DNA from: Ferribacterium limneticum
GTDB lineage: Bacteria > Pseudomonadota > Gammaproteobacteria > Burkholderiales > Rhodocyclaceae
NCBI RefSeq assembly: GCF_020510585.1
Contig: NZ_CP075190.1
Location: forward strand, 3,098,001-3,162,000
Reading direction: 5' to 3'
DNA: 64,000 nucleotides
Below the pieces are notes generated by a model. The model saw only the letters and a list, made by a program, of their open reading frames with translations. It had not been told where the DNA came from and ran no database searches. Shown here piece after piece: positions 28,459 through 38,263 of this stretch. Position 1 is the first letter of the stretch. Each line of letters starts with the position of its first letter. The translations under genes and the position numbers were made by a program.

Positions 28459-28494
28459 GATTTTGCTCCGTTGTTGGTTTTGTCTGAAGAAAGT

Positions 28495-29346
28495 TTAATC
28501 CTGTTCGACCGGGCTGGCGCGGGAAAAGTGCGTGGCTGCGATGCCGGACAGAATAATCAGGCCGATCGCCGCCCACGCCGAGGCATCGAGCACCTCGCCC
28601 CAGAAGGCCATGCCGAACAGGCTGGAAAAGATCACTGTGCTGTAAGCCAGCGCCGCCGACATCAGCGTTTTGCCGCGCGTGTAGGCACGCGTCATGGCCA
28701 GTTGGGCGGCCGTGGCGAAGCTGGCGACACCGAGCAGAAGCAGGCCACTCTTCAGGTCGACGGCATGGATGTCGCTGAACAGCAGCCAGCTGCCGGCGCC
28801 GACCGACGAGACCAGTGAAAAATAGAACACCGTGCGCATTTCCGGCTCGCCGCGCGCCCCGAGTTCGCGCACGCTGAAATAGGCCATGCCGGCCATGACG
28901 CCGGAACCGAGGCCGATCAGGCCGCCGACCAGCTGGTCGGCATGCATGGTTGGTTTGAGCAGCAGCACCACGCCGACCAGCCCCAAGACCAGCGCGCCCA
29001 TGATGCCCTTGCGCAGCTGCATGCCGGCAAAGCCGAGGTAAAGCGCCAGGAAGATGGCCGAGGTGTAGTTGAGCGTCACGGCCGTCGCCAGCGGCAGCAG
29101 CGTAATGGCGTAGAAATAGGCGAACAGGGCGACGAAGCCGACGGCGCCACGCGTCACCTGCCAGCGCAAATGCGGCGTGGCGAGCGGCACGCCGTTCAGG
29201 CGAACCAGCCCGAACATCAGGATCAGCGAGATGAAGCTGCGGTAAAAGGTGATCTCCACGGCCGAATGAGTCTGCGCGGCAAACTTGACGCAGACGCCCA
29301 TGCAGGCGAACAGGAAACTGGCGGCGATCATCCACAGGGATTGCAT
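28495..29346 (-). CDS. DMT superfamily transporter (EamA family)
   Basis: A 283-residue inner-membrane protein with about ten hydrophobic spans arranged as two EamA repeats (about residues 3-135 and 145-275). Typical elements are SFLFACMGVCVKFA, EITFYRSFISLI and the second-half SALAYSTVIFSSLFGMAFWGE. Substrate is unknown; family members export metabolites or amino acids. A terminator hairpin for the upstream Rieske gene lies just before its start. Confidence 0.92.
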   Translation of the reverse strand: MQSLWMIAASFLFACMGVCVKFAAQTHSAVEITFYRSFISLILMFGLVRLNGVPLATPHLRWQVTRGAVGFVALFAYFYAITLLPLATAVTLNYTSAIFLALYLGFAGMQLRKGIMGALVLGLVGVVLLLKPTMHADQLVGGLIGLGSGVMAGMAYFSVRELGARGEPEMRTVFYFSLVSSVGAGSWLLFSDIHAVDLKSGLLLLGVASFATAAQLAMTRAYTRGKTLMSAALAYSTVIFSSLFGMAFWGEVLDASAWAAIGLIILSGIAATHFSRASPVEQD

Positions 29347-29360
29347 GAAACAGGGGCTCT

Positions 29361-29398
29361 AAAAAAGGGAAAGGCGGCGGATTTTACCCCGCCGCCTT
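29361..29398 (-). terminator. Terminator downstream of the Rieske oxygenase gene
   Basis: A perfect 10-base stem, AAGGCGGCGG at 29371-29380 with CCGCCGCCTT at 29389-29398, has an 8-base loop. On the minus strand it is followed by TCCCTTTTTT, so it fits an intrinsic terminator in that direction. Confidence 0.75.
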
Positions 29399-29408
29399 AG
29401 AAACCAGC

Positions 29409-29467
29409 CTTCCACGGCCAACCGGGCTTGCTACGGTCAACCGTAAAAAAGGTCGAAAATTGAAATG
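29409..29467 (+). repeat. Dispersed repeat, long copy 2
   Basis: CTTCCACGGCCAACCGGG, CTTGCTACGGTCAACCG, then an A-run and GGTCGAAAATTGAAATG. Near-identical to 3911-3969 over 59 bases. It ends one base before the stop codon of the Rieske gene, so it fills most of the spacer to the terminator. It contains ACGGTCAACCGT, a 12-base near-palindrome. Confidence 0.85.
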
Positions 29468-30601
29468 TCAGCGCGTCTCGATGGCCGACTGCATGATCCG
29501 CCGATAGAACTCGTGGAAGTGCTGCATGCCGTCCTCCATCGGGCTTTGATACGGCCCGACTTCGCTCCGCCCTTCCTTCATGAGCGCGTAGCGACCGCGG
29601 TCCATGCGCTCACCGATGTCGTCGTCCTCGATGGCCGTTTCCATGTAGGCGGCGCGTTCGGCTTCAATGAAATCGCGCTCGAAATCGACGATATCCTCCG
29701 GGTAGTAGAACTCGACGACATTGAGCGTCTTGTTCACACCTTGCGGAATCAGCGTCGACACGACCAGCACGTGCGGATACCACTCGACCATGATGTTCGG
29801 GAAGTAGGTCAGCCAGATGGCGCCATGCTCGGGCGTCTTGCCTTCCGTCCCGTAAATATCGAGGACCGCCTTCTGCCAGCGCTCGTAAGCCCTGGAACCG
29901 GATTTCTGCAGCGAGGTGATGCCAACGCGCTGCACCGAATACCAGTCGCCGAATTGCCAGGTCAGGTCGTCGCAGGTGACGAAATTGCCAAGGCCCGGGT
30001 GGTAAGGAGCAACGTGGTAATCCTCCAGATAGACCTCAATGAAGGTCTTCCAGTTGTAATTGCACTCGTGCATCTCGACGTGATCGAGCTTGTAGCCGGT
30101 GAAATCGAGCTCCGGCGCGACTTTCATGCCGGCCAGATCGGCATTGGCCGAACGCGGCCCCTTGAAGAGCAGACCGTTCCAGCTTTCCAGCCTGGCCTTG
30201 TTCAGGTTGAGACAGGGATTTTGCGGAAAATGCGGCGCACCGATCAGGACGCCGCCCTGGTCGTAAGTCCACCGGTGAATCGGGCAGACGATCGGCCCGT
30301 TCAGCGTGCCCGAACCCTGCAGCATGATCGCCTGACGATGGCGGCAGACGTTCGACATCTGCCAGTTGCCGGCATTCGGTCCTTCGTTGCCGCCGTTGAG
30401 CAGCATCTGGCCGTGGTCCTTCCACTCGAGCGAACGGTAATCCCCCGCGTTCGGCACCATGAGCTGGTGACCGACATAGCCCGGACCGGCATCGAAGATG
30501 AGCTTTTTCTCCAGCTCAAAAATCTTCTCGTCGAAATACCAGTCCACCGGCAGTTGGGAAACTGCAGGGGCCAACCGGGACAGAGTCGCCAAGTCGGACA
30601 T
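29468..30601 (-). CDS. Rieske [2Fe-2S] aromatic ring-hydroxylating oxygenase, alpha-subunit type
   Basis: A 377-residue oxygenase. The Rieske site is CRHRQ (about residue 85) with CPIHRWTYD about 17 residues later. The mononuclear iron site is in EVYLEDYHVAPYHPGL, with a later Asp expected as third ligand. Start ATG at 30599-30601 with CTGGAGGC upstream. No beta subunit, ferredoxin or reductase gene is adjacent, so it probably uses a general electron donor. Substrate unknown; it could be a demethylase or hydroxylase of the choline/carnitine-monooxygenase-like group. Confidence 0.9.
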   Translation of the reverse strand: MSDLATLSRLAPAVSQLPVDWYFDEKIFELEKKLIFDAGPGYVGHQLMVPNAGDYRSLEWKDHGQMLLNGGNEGPNAGNWQMSNVCRHRQAIMLQGSGTLNGPIVCPIHRWTYDQGGVLIGAPHFPQNPCLNLNKARLESWNGLLFKGPRSANADLAGMKVAPELDFTGYKLDHVEMHECNYNWKTFIEVYLEDYHVAPYHPGLGNFVTCDDLTWQFGDWYSVQRVGITSLQKSGSRAYERWQKAVLDIYGTEGKTPEHGAIWLTYFPNIMVEWYPHVLVVSTLIPQGVNKTLNVVEFYYPEDIVDFERDFIEAERAAYMETAIEDDDIGERMDRGRYALMKEGRSEVGPYQSPMEDGMQHFHEFYRRIMQSAIETR

Positions 30602-30707
30602 TCCAAGCCTCCAGCGGGGGTTAAAAAGGGGTAGGTATTTTACCCCGATATTTGACCGAGCGCCCCTTGATGGAGTATTTTCGCGTGTTTCCTTGATCGC
30701 CTCAAAC

Positions 30708-30947
30708 ATGGCCACAAAGCCCATCGCCGACATGAAATTCGAGACGGCCCTCGCCGAACTCGAAAACATCGTTTCCAGCATGGAAGGCGGCAAACTCGAG
30801 CTCGAAGCCTCCATCGCCGCCTACAAGCGCGGCATGGAACTGATGAAGCACTGCCAGGCCCAGCTCGCCAACGCCGAAGAGCAAATCCGCATCCTCGAAA
30901 ACGGCGAATTCAAGGACGTCGACCGCAAGACGCTGGAGGCGCAATGA
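30708..30947 (+). CDS. xseB: Exodeoxyribonuclease VII small subunit
   Basis: A 79-residue helical protein with the XseB pattern FETALAELENIVSSMEGGKLELE and YKRGMELMKHCQAQLANAE. It partners XseA (not in this window) in degrading single-stranded DNA. The ATG at 30708-30710 is preferred over an upstream frame extension. It overlaps ispA by four bases, as in many proteobacteria (xseB-ispA-dxs). Confidence 0.96.
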   Translation: MATKPIADMKFETALAELENIVSSMEGGKLELEASIAAYKRGMELMKHCQAQLANAEEQIRILENGEFKDVDRKTLEAQ

Positions 30948-31837
30948 GCGCCATCCCGTTTGCCGAATGGATGGCCGTCACCCAGGACCGCGCCGAAACC
31001 GCCCTCGCCCGCTTCCTGCCGGGCAGTGACAGCATCCCCGCCCGCCTGCACGACGCCATGCGCTACGCCTCGCTGGGTGGGGGCAAACGCGTCCGCCCGC
31101 TGCTCGCCCACGCCGCCGGCCAGTTGACCGGCGCCACGCCGGAAACGCTCGACATCGTCGCCAGCGCCGTTGAAATGATCCACGCCTATTCGCTGGTCCA
31201 TGACGACCTGCCGTGCATGGACGACGACGTCCTGCGCCGCGGCCGGCCGACCTGCCACGTCGAATTCGACGAACCGACCGCCCTGCTCGTCGGCGACAGC
31301 CTGCAAACCGTGGCCTTTGAACTGCTCGCCAGCCAGCCCATCGGCGAGCCGAAACAGCAACTCGAGATGATCGCCCTGCTCGCCCACGCCAGCGGTTCGC
31401 GCGGCATGGCCGGCGGTCAGGCCATTGACCTCGCCTCGGTCGGCAAGCCCTTGAACCAGCCCGAGCTGGAACTCATGCACGCCCTGAAGACCGGCGCCCT
31501 GATCCGCGCCGCCGTGCTCCTCGGCGCCCTGGCCGGCCAGCCGCTGTTGGCCGAGGAGCGCACCAACCTCGACCGCTTCGCCAAACGTGCCGGCCTGCTC
31601 TTTCAGGTCGTCGACGACATCCTCGACTGCACGGCAAGCACCGCCACCCTCGGCAAGACCGCCGGCAAGGACGAAGCCGCCGACAAACCAACCTACGTCA
31701 GCCTGCTCGGTCTCGAAGCCGCTCGCGCCTACGCCGACGAACTGCGCAGCGACGCTCTCGACGCCCTCTCCATTTTCGGCGAACGGGCAGCTCGCCTGAC
31801 CCAGCTGGCCGACTTCATCTGCCATCGGCAATTCTAA
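30944..31837 (+). CDS. ispA: Farnesyl diphosphate synthase (short-chain polyprenyl synthase)
   Basis: Condenses IPP with DMAPP and GPP to farnesyl diphosphate. The first Asp-rich motif is DDLPCMDDD (about residues 83-91) and the second is DDILD (about 222-226). GGKRVRPLL is the IPP-binding stretch. 297 residues is normal. Its TAA overlaps the dxs ATG (TAATG). Confidence 0.97.
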   Translation: MSAIPFAEWMAVTQDRAETALARFLPGSDSIPARLHDAMRYASLGGGKRVRPLLAHAAGQLTGATPETLDIVASAVEMIHAYSLVHDDLPCMDDDVLRRGRPTCHVEFDEPTALLVGDSLQTVAFELLASQPIGEPKQQLEMIALLAHASGSRGMAGGQAIDLASVGKPLNQPELELMHALKTGALIRAAVLLGALAGQPLLAEERTNLDRFAKRAGLLFQVVDDILDCTASTATLGKTAGKDEAADKPTYVSLLGLEAARAYADELRSDALDALSIFGERAARLTQLADFICHRQF

Positions 31838-33693
31838 TGACCGCTTCCCGCCTGCTTGAAAGCATCAACAGCCCGGCCGACCTGCGCCGCCTGGACCGCA
31901 AGCAGTTGCCGCAACTGGCGACCGAGCTGCGCGCCTTCCTCATCGACTCCGTCTCGAAAACCGGCGGCCACCTGTCGTCCAACCTCGGCACCGTCGAGCT
32001 GACCATCGCCCTGCACGCCATCTTCAACACGCCAGAAGACCGGCTGGTCTGGGACGTCGGCCACCAGTGCTACGCCCACAAGGTACTGACCGGCCGCCGC
32101 GAAGGCATGAGCACGCTGCGCATGCATGGCGGCGTTTCCGGCTTCCCGAAACGCGCCGAGAGCCAGTACGACACCTTCGGCGTCGGCCATTCGTCGACCT
32201 CCATCTCCGCCGCGCTCGGCATGGCGCTGGCCGCCAAGCACAAGGGCGAAGACCGCAAAACCATCGCCATCATCGGCGACGGCGCGATGTCGGCCGGCAT
32301 GGCCTTCGAAGCCATGAACAATGTCGGCGTCGCCGACACCGACATGCTGGTCATCCTCAATGACAACGAAATGTCGATCTCGCCGCCGGTCGGCGCGCTC
32401 AACAACATCCTGACCCGCCTGACCTCGAGCAAGACCTACAACGCTGCCCGCGAAGCCGGCCGCCACATGCTCGGCTTCGCCCCGCCGCTACTCGAACTGG
32501 CGCGCCGCGCCGAAGAGCACGTCAAGGGCATGATCGCCCCGGGCACGCTGTTCGAGGAATTCGGCTTCCACTACTACGGCCCGATCGACGGCCACGACCT
32601 CGACGCCCTGATCCCGACGCTGGAAAACCTCAAGAAGCTCAAGGGCCCGAAGTTCCTGCACGTCATCACGAAGAAGGGCCAAGGCTACAAGCTGGCCGAA
32701 AACGACCCGATTCTTTACCACGGCGTCGGCAAGTTCGCCGCCTGCGATGGCATCCAGTCGGCCAAGGGGCCGGCCAAGCTGACCTACACGCAGGTTTTCG
32801 GCGACTGGCTGTGCGACATGGCCAAGGCCGACTCACGCCTTGTCGCCATCACCCCAGCCATGCGCGAGGGTTCGGGCATGGTGCGCTTTTCGGCCGAATT
32901 CGCCGACCGCTACTTCGATGTCGGCATCGCCGAACAGCACGCCGTGACCTTCGCCGCCGGCCTGGCCTGCGAAGGCCTGAAACCGGTCGTCGCCATCTAC
33001 TCGACCTTCCTGCAGCGTGGTTACGACCAACTGGTGCATGACGTTGCCCTGCAGAACCTGCCGGTCGTTTTCGCGGTCGACCGAGGCGGTTTGGTCGGCG
33101 CTGACGGCCCGACGCACCACGGCACATTCGACCTCTCCTTCGTCACCTGCATCCCGAACATGGTCGTCATGGCCCCTGCCGATGAAGCCGAATGCCGCCA
33201 GATGCTGTCCACCGCCTATGGGCTGGATTGCCCGAGCATGGTCCGTTATCCGCGCGGCGGCGGGACCGGGAAAATACCGCACTGCAGTCTCGACACCTTG
33301 CCCGTCGGCAAGGGCGAAATTCGCCGCCAGGGCAAGGCTGTCGCCCTGCTCGCCTTTGGCAGCCTGGTGCCTGCCGCTGTCGCCGCTGGCGAGGAACTCG
33401 ACGCCACCGTGGCCAATATGCGCTTCGTCAAACCGCTCGACGTCGAGCTGATTGTCGAACTCGCCGGGAACCATTCGCTGCTTGTCAGCGTCGAAGAGAA
33501 CGCTGTGATCGGCGGCGCCGGCTCGGAAATCGAGCGGGTTCTGGCGGAACGCGGACTGAATGTGCCGGTGCTTCGCCTTGGCCTGCCCGACCGCTTCATC
33601 GATCACGGCGAACAAGGACAATTGCTGGCCGAACTCGGCCTCGACAAGGACGGCATCGTACGTGCAGTACGGACCCGGACCACCCCACAATAA
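31837..33693 (+). CDS. dxs: 1-deoxy-D-xylulose-5-phosphate synthase
   Basis: First enzyme of the MEP isoprenoid pathway, thiamine-diphosphate dependent. [16 protein letters not shown] is the ThDP/Mg motif, [14 protein letters not shown] and [15 protein letters not shown] are conserved (catalytic Glu in the latter), and the transketolase C-terminal domain is complete. 618 residues. Coupled to ispA; ispH of the same pathway is at 17.5-18.4 kb. Confidence 0.98.
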   Translation: MTASRLLESINSPADLRRLDRKQLPQLATELRAFLIDSVSKTGGHLSSNLGTVELTIALHAIFNTPEDRLVWDVGHQCYAHKVLTGRREGMSTLRMHGGVSGFPKRAESQYDTFGVGHSSTSISAALGMALAAKHKGEDRKTIAIIGDGAMSAGMAFEAMNNVGVADTDMLVILNDNEMSISPPVGALNNILTRLTSSKTYNAAREAGRHMLGFAPPLLELARRAEEHVKGMIAPGTLFEEFGFHYYGPIDGHDLDALIPTLENLKKLKGPKFLHVITKKGQGYKLAENDPILYHGVGKFAACDGIQSAKGPAKLTYTQVFGDWLCDMAKADSRLVAITPAMREGSGMVRFSAEFADRYFDVGIAEQHAVTFAAGLACEGLKPVVAIYSTFLQRGYDQLVHDVALQNLPVVFAVDRGGLVGADGPTHHGTFDLSFVTCIPNMVVMAPADEAECRQMLSTAYGLDCPSMVRYPRGGGTGKIPHCSLDTLPVGKGEIRRQGKAVALLAFGSLVPAAVAAGEELDATVANMRFVKPLDVELIVELAGNHSLLVSVEENAVIGGAGSEIERVLAERGLNVPVLRLGLPDRFIDHGEQGQLLAELGLDKDGIVRAVRTRTTPQ

Positions 33694-33711
33694 TTCATTG
33701 AAGAACAGCCC

Positions 33712-34530
33712 ATGAACGCCCCGAACACCCCTATCCCCGATGTCCAGAATTCGGCCGACACGCGCCACATAGCGATCAACAAGGTTGGCATCAAATCGAT
33801 CCGCCACCCGATCAAGGTCCAGGACAAATCGACCGGCGTCCAGCACACCATCGCCATGTTCAACATGTACGTCGGCCTGCCGCACAACTTCAAGGGCACC
33901 CACATGTCGCGCTTTGTGGAGATCCTGAACAGCCACGAGCGTGAAATCTCGGTCGAAAATTTCCCGGTCATGCTGCGCGACATGGTCGCCAAGCTCGAAG
34001 CCGAAACCGGCCATATCGAGATGAACTTCCCCTACTTCATCAACAAGACCGCCCCGATCTCCGGCGTGCAGAGCCTGATGGACTACGACGTCACCTTCAT
34101 CGGCGACATTTGCAATGGCGAGATCGTCACCTCGACCAAGGTCGTCGTGCCGGTGACCAGCCTGTGCCCGTGCTCCAAGAAAATCTCCGAGTACGGCGCC
34201 CACAACCAGCGCTCGCACGTTACCGTCACGGCCCGCACCAACGACTTCGTCTGGATCGAGGAAATCGTCCAGCTCGTTGAAGAGGAAGCCTCCTGCGAAC
34301 TGTTCGGCCTGCTCAAGCGCCCGGACGAGAAATACGTCACCGAGCGCGCCTACGACAATCCCAAGTTCGTCGAAGACATGGTCCGCGATGTCGCTGCCCG
34401 CCTCAACGCCGAGCCGCGTGTCGATGCCTACGTGGTTGAATCCGAGAATTTCGAGTCGATCCACAACCATTCGGCTTACGCCCTGATCGAGAACGACAAG
34501 AAAAATCCTGGCACACACTGCGCGAGCTGA
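33712..34530 (+). CDS. folE2: GTP cyclohydrolase FolE2 (type IB)
   Basis: Converts GTP to dihydroneopterin triphosphate for folate and queuosine. The zinc-independent type IB signature is seen in [21 protein letters not shown], with the active-site Cys, and in [10 protein letters not shown]. 272 residues. It follows dxs by 18 bases. queG (queuosine) lies about 7 kb away. A repeat copy and a terminator follow the stop. Confidence 0.96.
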   Translation: MNAPNTPIPDVQNSADTRHIAINKVGIKSIRHPIKVQDKSTGVQHTIAMFNMYVGLPHNFKGTHMSRFVEILNSHEREISVENFPVMLRDMVAKLEAETGHIEMNFPYFINKTAPISGVQSLMDYDVTFIGDICNGEIVTSTKVVVPVTSLCPCSKKISEYGAHNQRSHVTVTARTNDFVWIEEIVQLVEEEASCELFGLLKRPDEKYVTERAYDNPKFVEDMVRDVAARLNAEPRVDAYVVESENFESIHNHSAYALIENDKKNPGTHCAS

Positions 34531-34558
34531 TTTGGGACAATGGAGGTCACAAATGTGA

Positions 34559-34598
34559 CTTCCACGGTCAACCGGAAATTTTGACCAAAAATGAAATC
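34559..34598 (+). repeat. Dispersed repeat copy between folE2 and its terminator
   Basis: CTTCCACGGTCAACCGG, AAATTTTGACC and AAAAATGAAATC. It is a single-unit copy sharing the 5' flank CTTCCACGG of the long copies. It starts 28 bases after the folE2 stop. Confidence 0.8.
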
Positions 34599-34601
34599 AA
34601 T

Positions 34602-34628
34602 AAAAAAGGGCGCCGAGGCGCCCTTTTT
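34602..34628. terminator. Bidirectional terminator between folE2 and rplS
   Basis: GGGCGCC at 34608-34614 pairs with GGCGCCC at 34617-34623. A six-base A run lies before it and TTTTT after it. It serves both converging operons. Confidence 0.9.
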
Positions 34629-34645
34629 CAATCCGGAAAAATCGC

Positions 34646-35026
34646 TTAAGCAGCAGCGACCGGCTTTTCCTTGCGGACCAGCTTTTCCTTGATCCGTGCC
34701 GACTTGCCAGAACGCTCGCGCAGGTAGTACAGCTTGGCGCGGCGGACATCACCACGACGCTTCACTTCAACGGAAGCGACCAGCGGCGAATAGGTCTGGA
34801 AAGTACGCTCGACGCCTTCACCGGACGAGATCTTGCGCACGGTGAATGCAGAGTTCAGGCCGCGGTTACGCTTGGCGATAACAACGCCTTCGTAAGCCTG
34901 CAGACGCTCGCGGTTACCTTCCTTGACCTTCACTTGCACGACGATGGTGTCGCCCGGTGCGAAGTCAGGAATAGTCTTGTCCAGACGAGCAATTTCTTCT
35001 TTTTCCAACTGTTCAATCAGGTTCAT
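34646..35026 (-). CDS. rplS: 50S ribosomal protein L19
   Basis: A 126-residue L19 with the conserved [34 protein letters not shown] and the basic [19 protein letters not shown]. It lies at the 30S-50S interface. Last gene of the rpsP-rimM-trmD-rplS operon. The C-terminal [10 protein letters not shown] is a short lineage extension. Confidence 0.98.
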   Translation of the reverse strand: MNLIEQLEKEEIARLDKTIPDFAPGDTIVVQVKVKEGNRERLQAYEGVVIAKRNRGLNSAFTVRKISSGEGVERTFQTYSPLVASVEVKRRGDVRRAKLYYLRERSGKSARIKEKLVRKEKPVAAA

Positions 35027-35051
35027 GTGAGATCCTTTAATTTATAAACAC

Positions 35052-35816
35052 TTACTCACCGCATTGCTCCTCTCCGGAAATTTCCGTGAGTAGTTGCGTT
35101 TCTTCCGCAGTCAAACTGCGGTGCGCCAGTAAATCCGGCCGGCGCTTCCGGGTTCGGGCCAGCGACTGTTTAAGCCGCCAGCGTCGAATCTTTTTGTGGT
35201 CTCCTGAAAGCAGAACCGCTGGCACCGCCTCGCCCTCGTAAATTTCCGGGCGGGTGTAGTGCGGACAATCCAGCAAACCACCGACAAACGAATCTTCCGC
35301 CGCCGAAGCGGCATCTCCGAGCACTCCCGGCAACTGGCGGACAACGGCATCAATCAAGGCCATCGCCGGCAACTCGCCACCGGAGAGCACAAAATCTCCG
35401 ATCGAAATTTCTTCATCGACACAGCGCTCGATCAGCCGCTCGTCAATCCCTTCATAGCGACCACAAAGAAGGATCAGCCCTTCATCGCCGGTCGCCAACT
35501 GCATCACCCGTTCGTGGGTGAGCGGCGCCCCCTGCGGCGAGAGGTAGATAACCCGGCTCTTGGCCAGCCCAACCTCACGCTGCTGCGCCTTGGCCGCAGC
35601 AATCGCCTTCTCCAGCGGCCCCGGCTGCATCAGCATGCCCGGCCCGCCGCCGAAAGGACGATCATCGACCCGTCGCCAGGTGTTCTCGGCGAAATCCCGA
35701 GGATTCCAGCCTTGCCACACCCAGCGCTGCTCTTCCAGCGCCCGACGGGTAATGCCACTTTCCGTTACCGCCGCAAACATCTCCGGAAAGAGGGTAATGC
35801 AGTCAAACCGGATCAC
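35052..35816 (-). CDS. trmD: tRNA (guanine-37-N1)-methyltransferase
   Basis: SPOUT-class methyltransferase modifying G37 of tRNAs that read CNN codons. [39 protein letters not shown] and [13 protein letters not shown] give the trefoil-knot SAM site. The start is GTG at 35814-35816 overlapping the rimM TGA (GTGA); homologues begin at the residue after it. Length is 254 residues. Confidence 0.97.
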   Translation of the reverse strand: MIRFDCITLFPEMFAAVTESGITRRALEEQRWVWQGWNPRDFAENTWRRVDDRPFGGGPGMLMQPGPLEKAIAAAKAQQREVGLAKSRVIYLSPQGAPLTHERVMQLATGDEGLILLCGRYEGIDERLIERCVDEEISIGDFVLSGGELPAMALIDAVVRQLPGVLGDAASAAEDSFVGGLLDCPHYTRPEIYEGEAVPAVLLSGDHKKIRRWRLKQSLARTRKRRPDLLAHRSLTAEETQLLTEISGEEQCGE

Positions 35817-36325
35817 CAGTCGCTGCCCCACTCCACTCGAATCTGCCCGGCTTCCTTCTCGACAGTCAGCACCACAGCCGAAACAAACGGCAAAAGGCGC
35901 TCGATCTGGTCATCGCCCATGACGCGCAAAACGGCATTGGCCCCGGTTTCGATCAGCCCGACCACCTTGCCGAGCCGCTCATCAGCGGTATTGATGACAT
36001 CCAGACCGATCAGATCGGTCCAGTAAAACTCATTCTTTTCAGTCGTGGGCAACGCTTCGCGCGGCGCCCCGACCAAAATACCCTTCATCGCTTCAGCGGC
36101 AGAACGATCAGCAACGCCATCCAACAGCACCACCACACCGTTACCGTGGGCTTTTATGCTTTTCAGCCTGCATTCGCGCCACCGCTCGCCTTCTCTGGCA
36201 ATCCACCAGACGGGCATTTCAGCCCAGGCCAGCGGATCATCCCCGAAGGGGTACAACCAAAGCCAGCCCTGAACACCGTAAGGGTCGGCCAGCCGACCCA
36301 GTACGACGATATCGCTGCTGGTCAA
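35813..36325 (-). CDS. rimM: 16S rRNA processing/ribosome maturation protein RimM
   Basis: A 170-residue two-domain protein assisting 30S head assembly. [21 protein letters not shown] is the N-terminal barrel motif, and [14 protein letters not shown] starts the PRC-barrel. The apparent start is TTG at 36323-36325, with no strong ribosome site, so translation is probably coupled to rpsP nine bases upstream. Confidence 0.95.
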   Translation of the reverse strand: MTSSDIVVLGRLADPYGVQGWLWLYPFGDDPLAWAEMPVWWIAREGERWRECRLKSIKAHGNGVVVLLDGVADRSAAEAMKGILVGAPREALPTTEKNEFYWTDLIGLDVINTADERLGKVVGLIETGANAVLRVMGDDQIERLLPFVSAVVLTVEKEAGQIRVEWGSDW

Positions 36326-36334
36326 AACAAGAAC

Positions 36335-36589
36335 TTAGGCGGCTTGCTGGGCAGCGTGCTGCTTGACCAGACGGGCAACGGTCGGCGACAGCTGGGCGCC
36401 ATTGCTCTGCCAGTAGGCCAGACGATCGACGGAAATACGCAGCGATTCTGCATTGCCGGAAGCAACCGGGTTGTAGAAGCCGACACGCTCAACGAAACGG
36501 CCGTCACGACGATTGCGGGAATCGGTAACAACCATGTTGTAGAACGGGCGCTTCTTGGCGCCACCACGGGCAAGACGGATAACAACCAT
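36335..36589 (-). CDS. rpsP: 30S ribosomal protein S16
   Basis: An 84-residue S16: [31 protein letters not shown] and the [17 protein letters not shown] segment are diagnostic. It leads the rpsP-rimM-trmD-rplS operon and has a good promoter 36-63 bases upstream. Confidence 0.98.
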   Translation of the reverse strand: MVVIRLARGGAKKRPFYNMVVTDSRNRRDGRFVERVGFYNPVASGNAESLRISVDRLAYWQSNGAQLSPTVARLVKQHAAQQAA

Positions 36590-36624
36590 TGGAATACTTT
36601 CGTTAGCTGGAAAAAAGACCCGGA

Positions 36625-36652
36625 ATTATAGCGCTTTATCAAGGAAAAACAA
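36625..36652 (-). promoter_or_regulatory. Predicted sigma-70 promoter of the rpsP operon
   Basis: On the minus strand TTGTTT (36647-36652) and a perfect TATAAT (36625-36630) are 16 bases apart. The predicted transcript starts about 29 bases before the rpsP ATG. Confidence 0.75.
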
Positions 36653-36754
36653 GCCACTTAGGAATTGGAAAATACTGCCGGATAGCGGATCACTGTTCGT
36701 AGACGGCGGCGCACCAATGGCTAAAACGTAAATTTTTGTTATTCTGCGCAAGCT

Positions 36755-38263
36755 ATGACCACCTCACCGGACTACCTTTCGCCAGCCGCCCCCGACGCCA
36801 ATATCAAGAGCATTCTTGAATGGCTGGCCCTGGCACATGGAAGAACCGGCTCTGACGACGCCGATCAACTCTATCGCCAGCTTCTGCTGCTGCGCGAGGC
36901 CCCCGTTCCCAATTCGCAGCGTCTGAAATTGCTCGACTTGCTCTTCGGCCAGGCCGAACGCGTCGCCAACGGCGAATTGCCGCGATTAAATGAGGTATCC
37001 CTGCCCATTTCCCGCAAGCAGCGGCAGCGCGTCCGCATTCTGCTCGATGTGCTCGAAACCCTGACGCAGGATTATTTCAACACCCTGGCTGAACTGTTCG
37101 ACCCGGAAGGGCCAAGTTCGTCGCGCGTGCCCCATACGTCGCTGCGGCGGGCAATGCAGACGATAGGCTGGCAGGCACGGATTACCCATTTGATTGCGGC
37201 GCCCCCGTCGCCCGGCCTCTGGCAACTGCTGCATTCGGCATTTTTCACGGCACGACGCCTTGGCCTCGAAGAATTCCCCGGGCCACAAGGGACACCGAGC
37301 ATTCGTCAGATTTATACCGGCATTCTGCTGGCCGCCGTGGCACAGCCTGCTTCATTCTCGCCGGCAGAGCTCGAATTCATCAGCAAGTTCATCAGCGACT
37401 GCACCCCGTCCATTGATCTTCTTGAAAGCCCCCCGCTCGACAGCGGTGGCATTTTCTGGGTCGATCTCGACAAGGACTTTCCGGCCCACGCGCTGATCCG
37501 GCGCATCCCGACGCCGGATGCCCGGGTGCTTTATTTTTCCTGCCACACCATCGCCGACGTTGCCCTGAAACAACGCACCGCGCTCCTCCAGGGGATTCCC
37601 GCCCAGACACTGGGCCTGCCGCCATTCGCCGACACCAGCGCCGGTCCAAGCACACTGCTGCGCCTGAACCGGCTCTGGGGCAATCCCAGCAAGCGACGCT
37701 TCTCGCGGCGGCGCCAGTCCTATCGCGCCAACCTCTGCTCCGGCCTCGGCAACCTCTGGCAACTGATGAAGTCTCAGCAAACGCCAACAGACCTCAGCGA
37801 GTGGATGGTCACCAATGAAAGCCCCGATGGCTTCTCGTTGATGCACATGTCCGGGCAAACCCAGTACCTGCGAGTTGGCGACATTGTTGCGCTGCAGGCC
37901 CTGGGCGACTACTCCGAGGCGACACCAACATGGCACGTCTGCATTATCCGCTGGGCCGTCTCGGAGAACCCGGAACACATTGAACTGGGTTTGCAGATAC
38001 TGGCCCCCCGGGCTACCGCCGTGGAAATCACCCATACCTATGCCCTCGAATCCAGCAATACTGCCGCGCTGATTCTCCCCGCCACGCCACCACTGCGGCC
38101 AACCCAGTCGCTCGTGGTCCCGGCTGGCCTGTTAAGAGAAAATACCCGGCGAATCATCGTCTTGATCGAGGCCGACAATCTGGAAGTTCGCGAAGTTCAG
38201 GCCACCAGTCTCGACGAACAAACCAGCGCCATCGAAATTTTCAGCGTCTTGCCGGACGATTGA
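36755..38263 (+). CDS. Unknown 502-residue protein with a PilZ-like C-terminal region
   Basis: A soluble, mostly helical protein that I cannot assign. Near residues 310-375 there is RRFSRRRQSYRA, then about 37 residues later NESPDGFSL, and then YLRVGDIVAL. This spacing resembles the RxxxR and (D/N)xSxxG motifs of cyclic-di-GMP-binding PilZ domains. The N-terminal 300 residues show no recognisable motif. It is transcribed divergently from rpsP and its end overlaps the convergent yihY-like gene by 23 bases. A c-di-GMP effector role is inference only. Confidence 0.7.
   Translation: MTTSPDYLSPAAPDANIKSILEWLALAHGRTGSDDADQLYRQLLLLREAPVPNSQRLKLLDLLFGQAERVANGELPRLNEVSLPISRKQRQRVRILLDVLETLTQDYFNTLAELFDPEGPSSSRVPHTSLRRAMQTIGWQARITHLIAAPPSPGLWQLLHSAFFTARRLGLEEFPGPQGTPSIRQIYTGILLAAVAQPASFSPAELEFISKFISDCTPSIDLLESPPLDSGGIFWVDLDKDFPAHALIRRIPTPDARVLYFSCHTIADVALKQRTALLQGIPAQTLGLPPFADTSAGPSTLLRLNRLWGNPSKRRFSRRRQSYRANLCSGLGNLWQLMKSQQTPTDLSEWMVTNESPDGFSLMHMSGQTQYLRVGDIVALQALGDYSEATPTWHVCIIRWAVSENPEHIELGLQILAPRATAVEITHTYALESSNTAALILPATPPLRPTQSLVVPAGLLRENTRRIIVLIEADNLEVREVQATSLDEQTSAIEIFSVLPDD

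Noticed and set aside
32833..34518. A 561-codon open frame antisense to dxs and folE2
   Set aside because: It mirrors two well-supported enzymes on the plus strand, has no domain pattern, and is explained by high-GC third positions keeping the antisense frame open.
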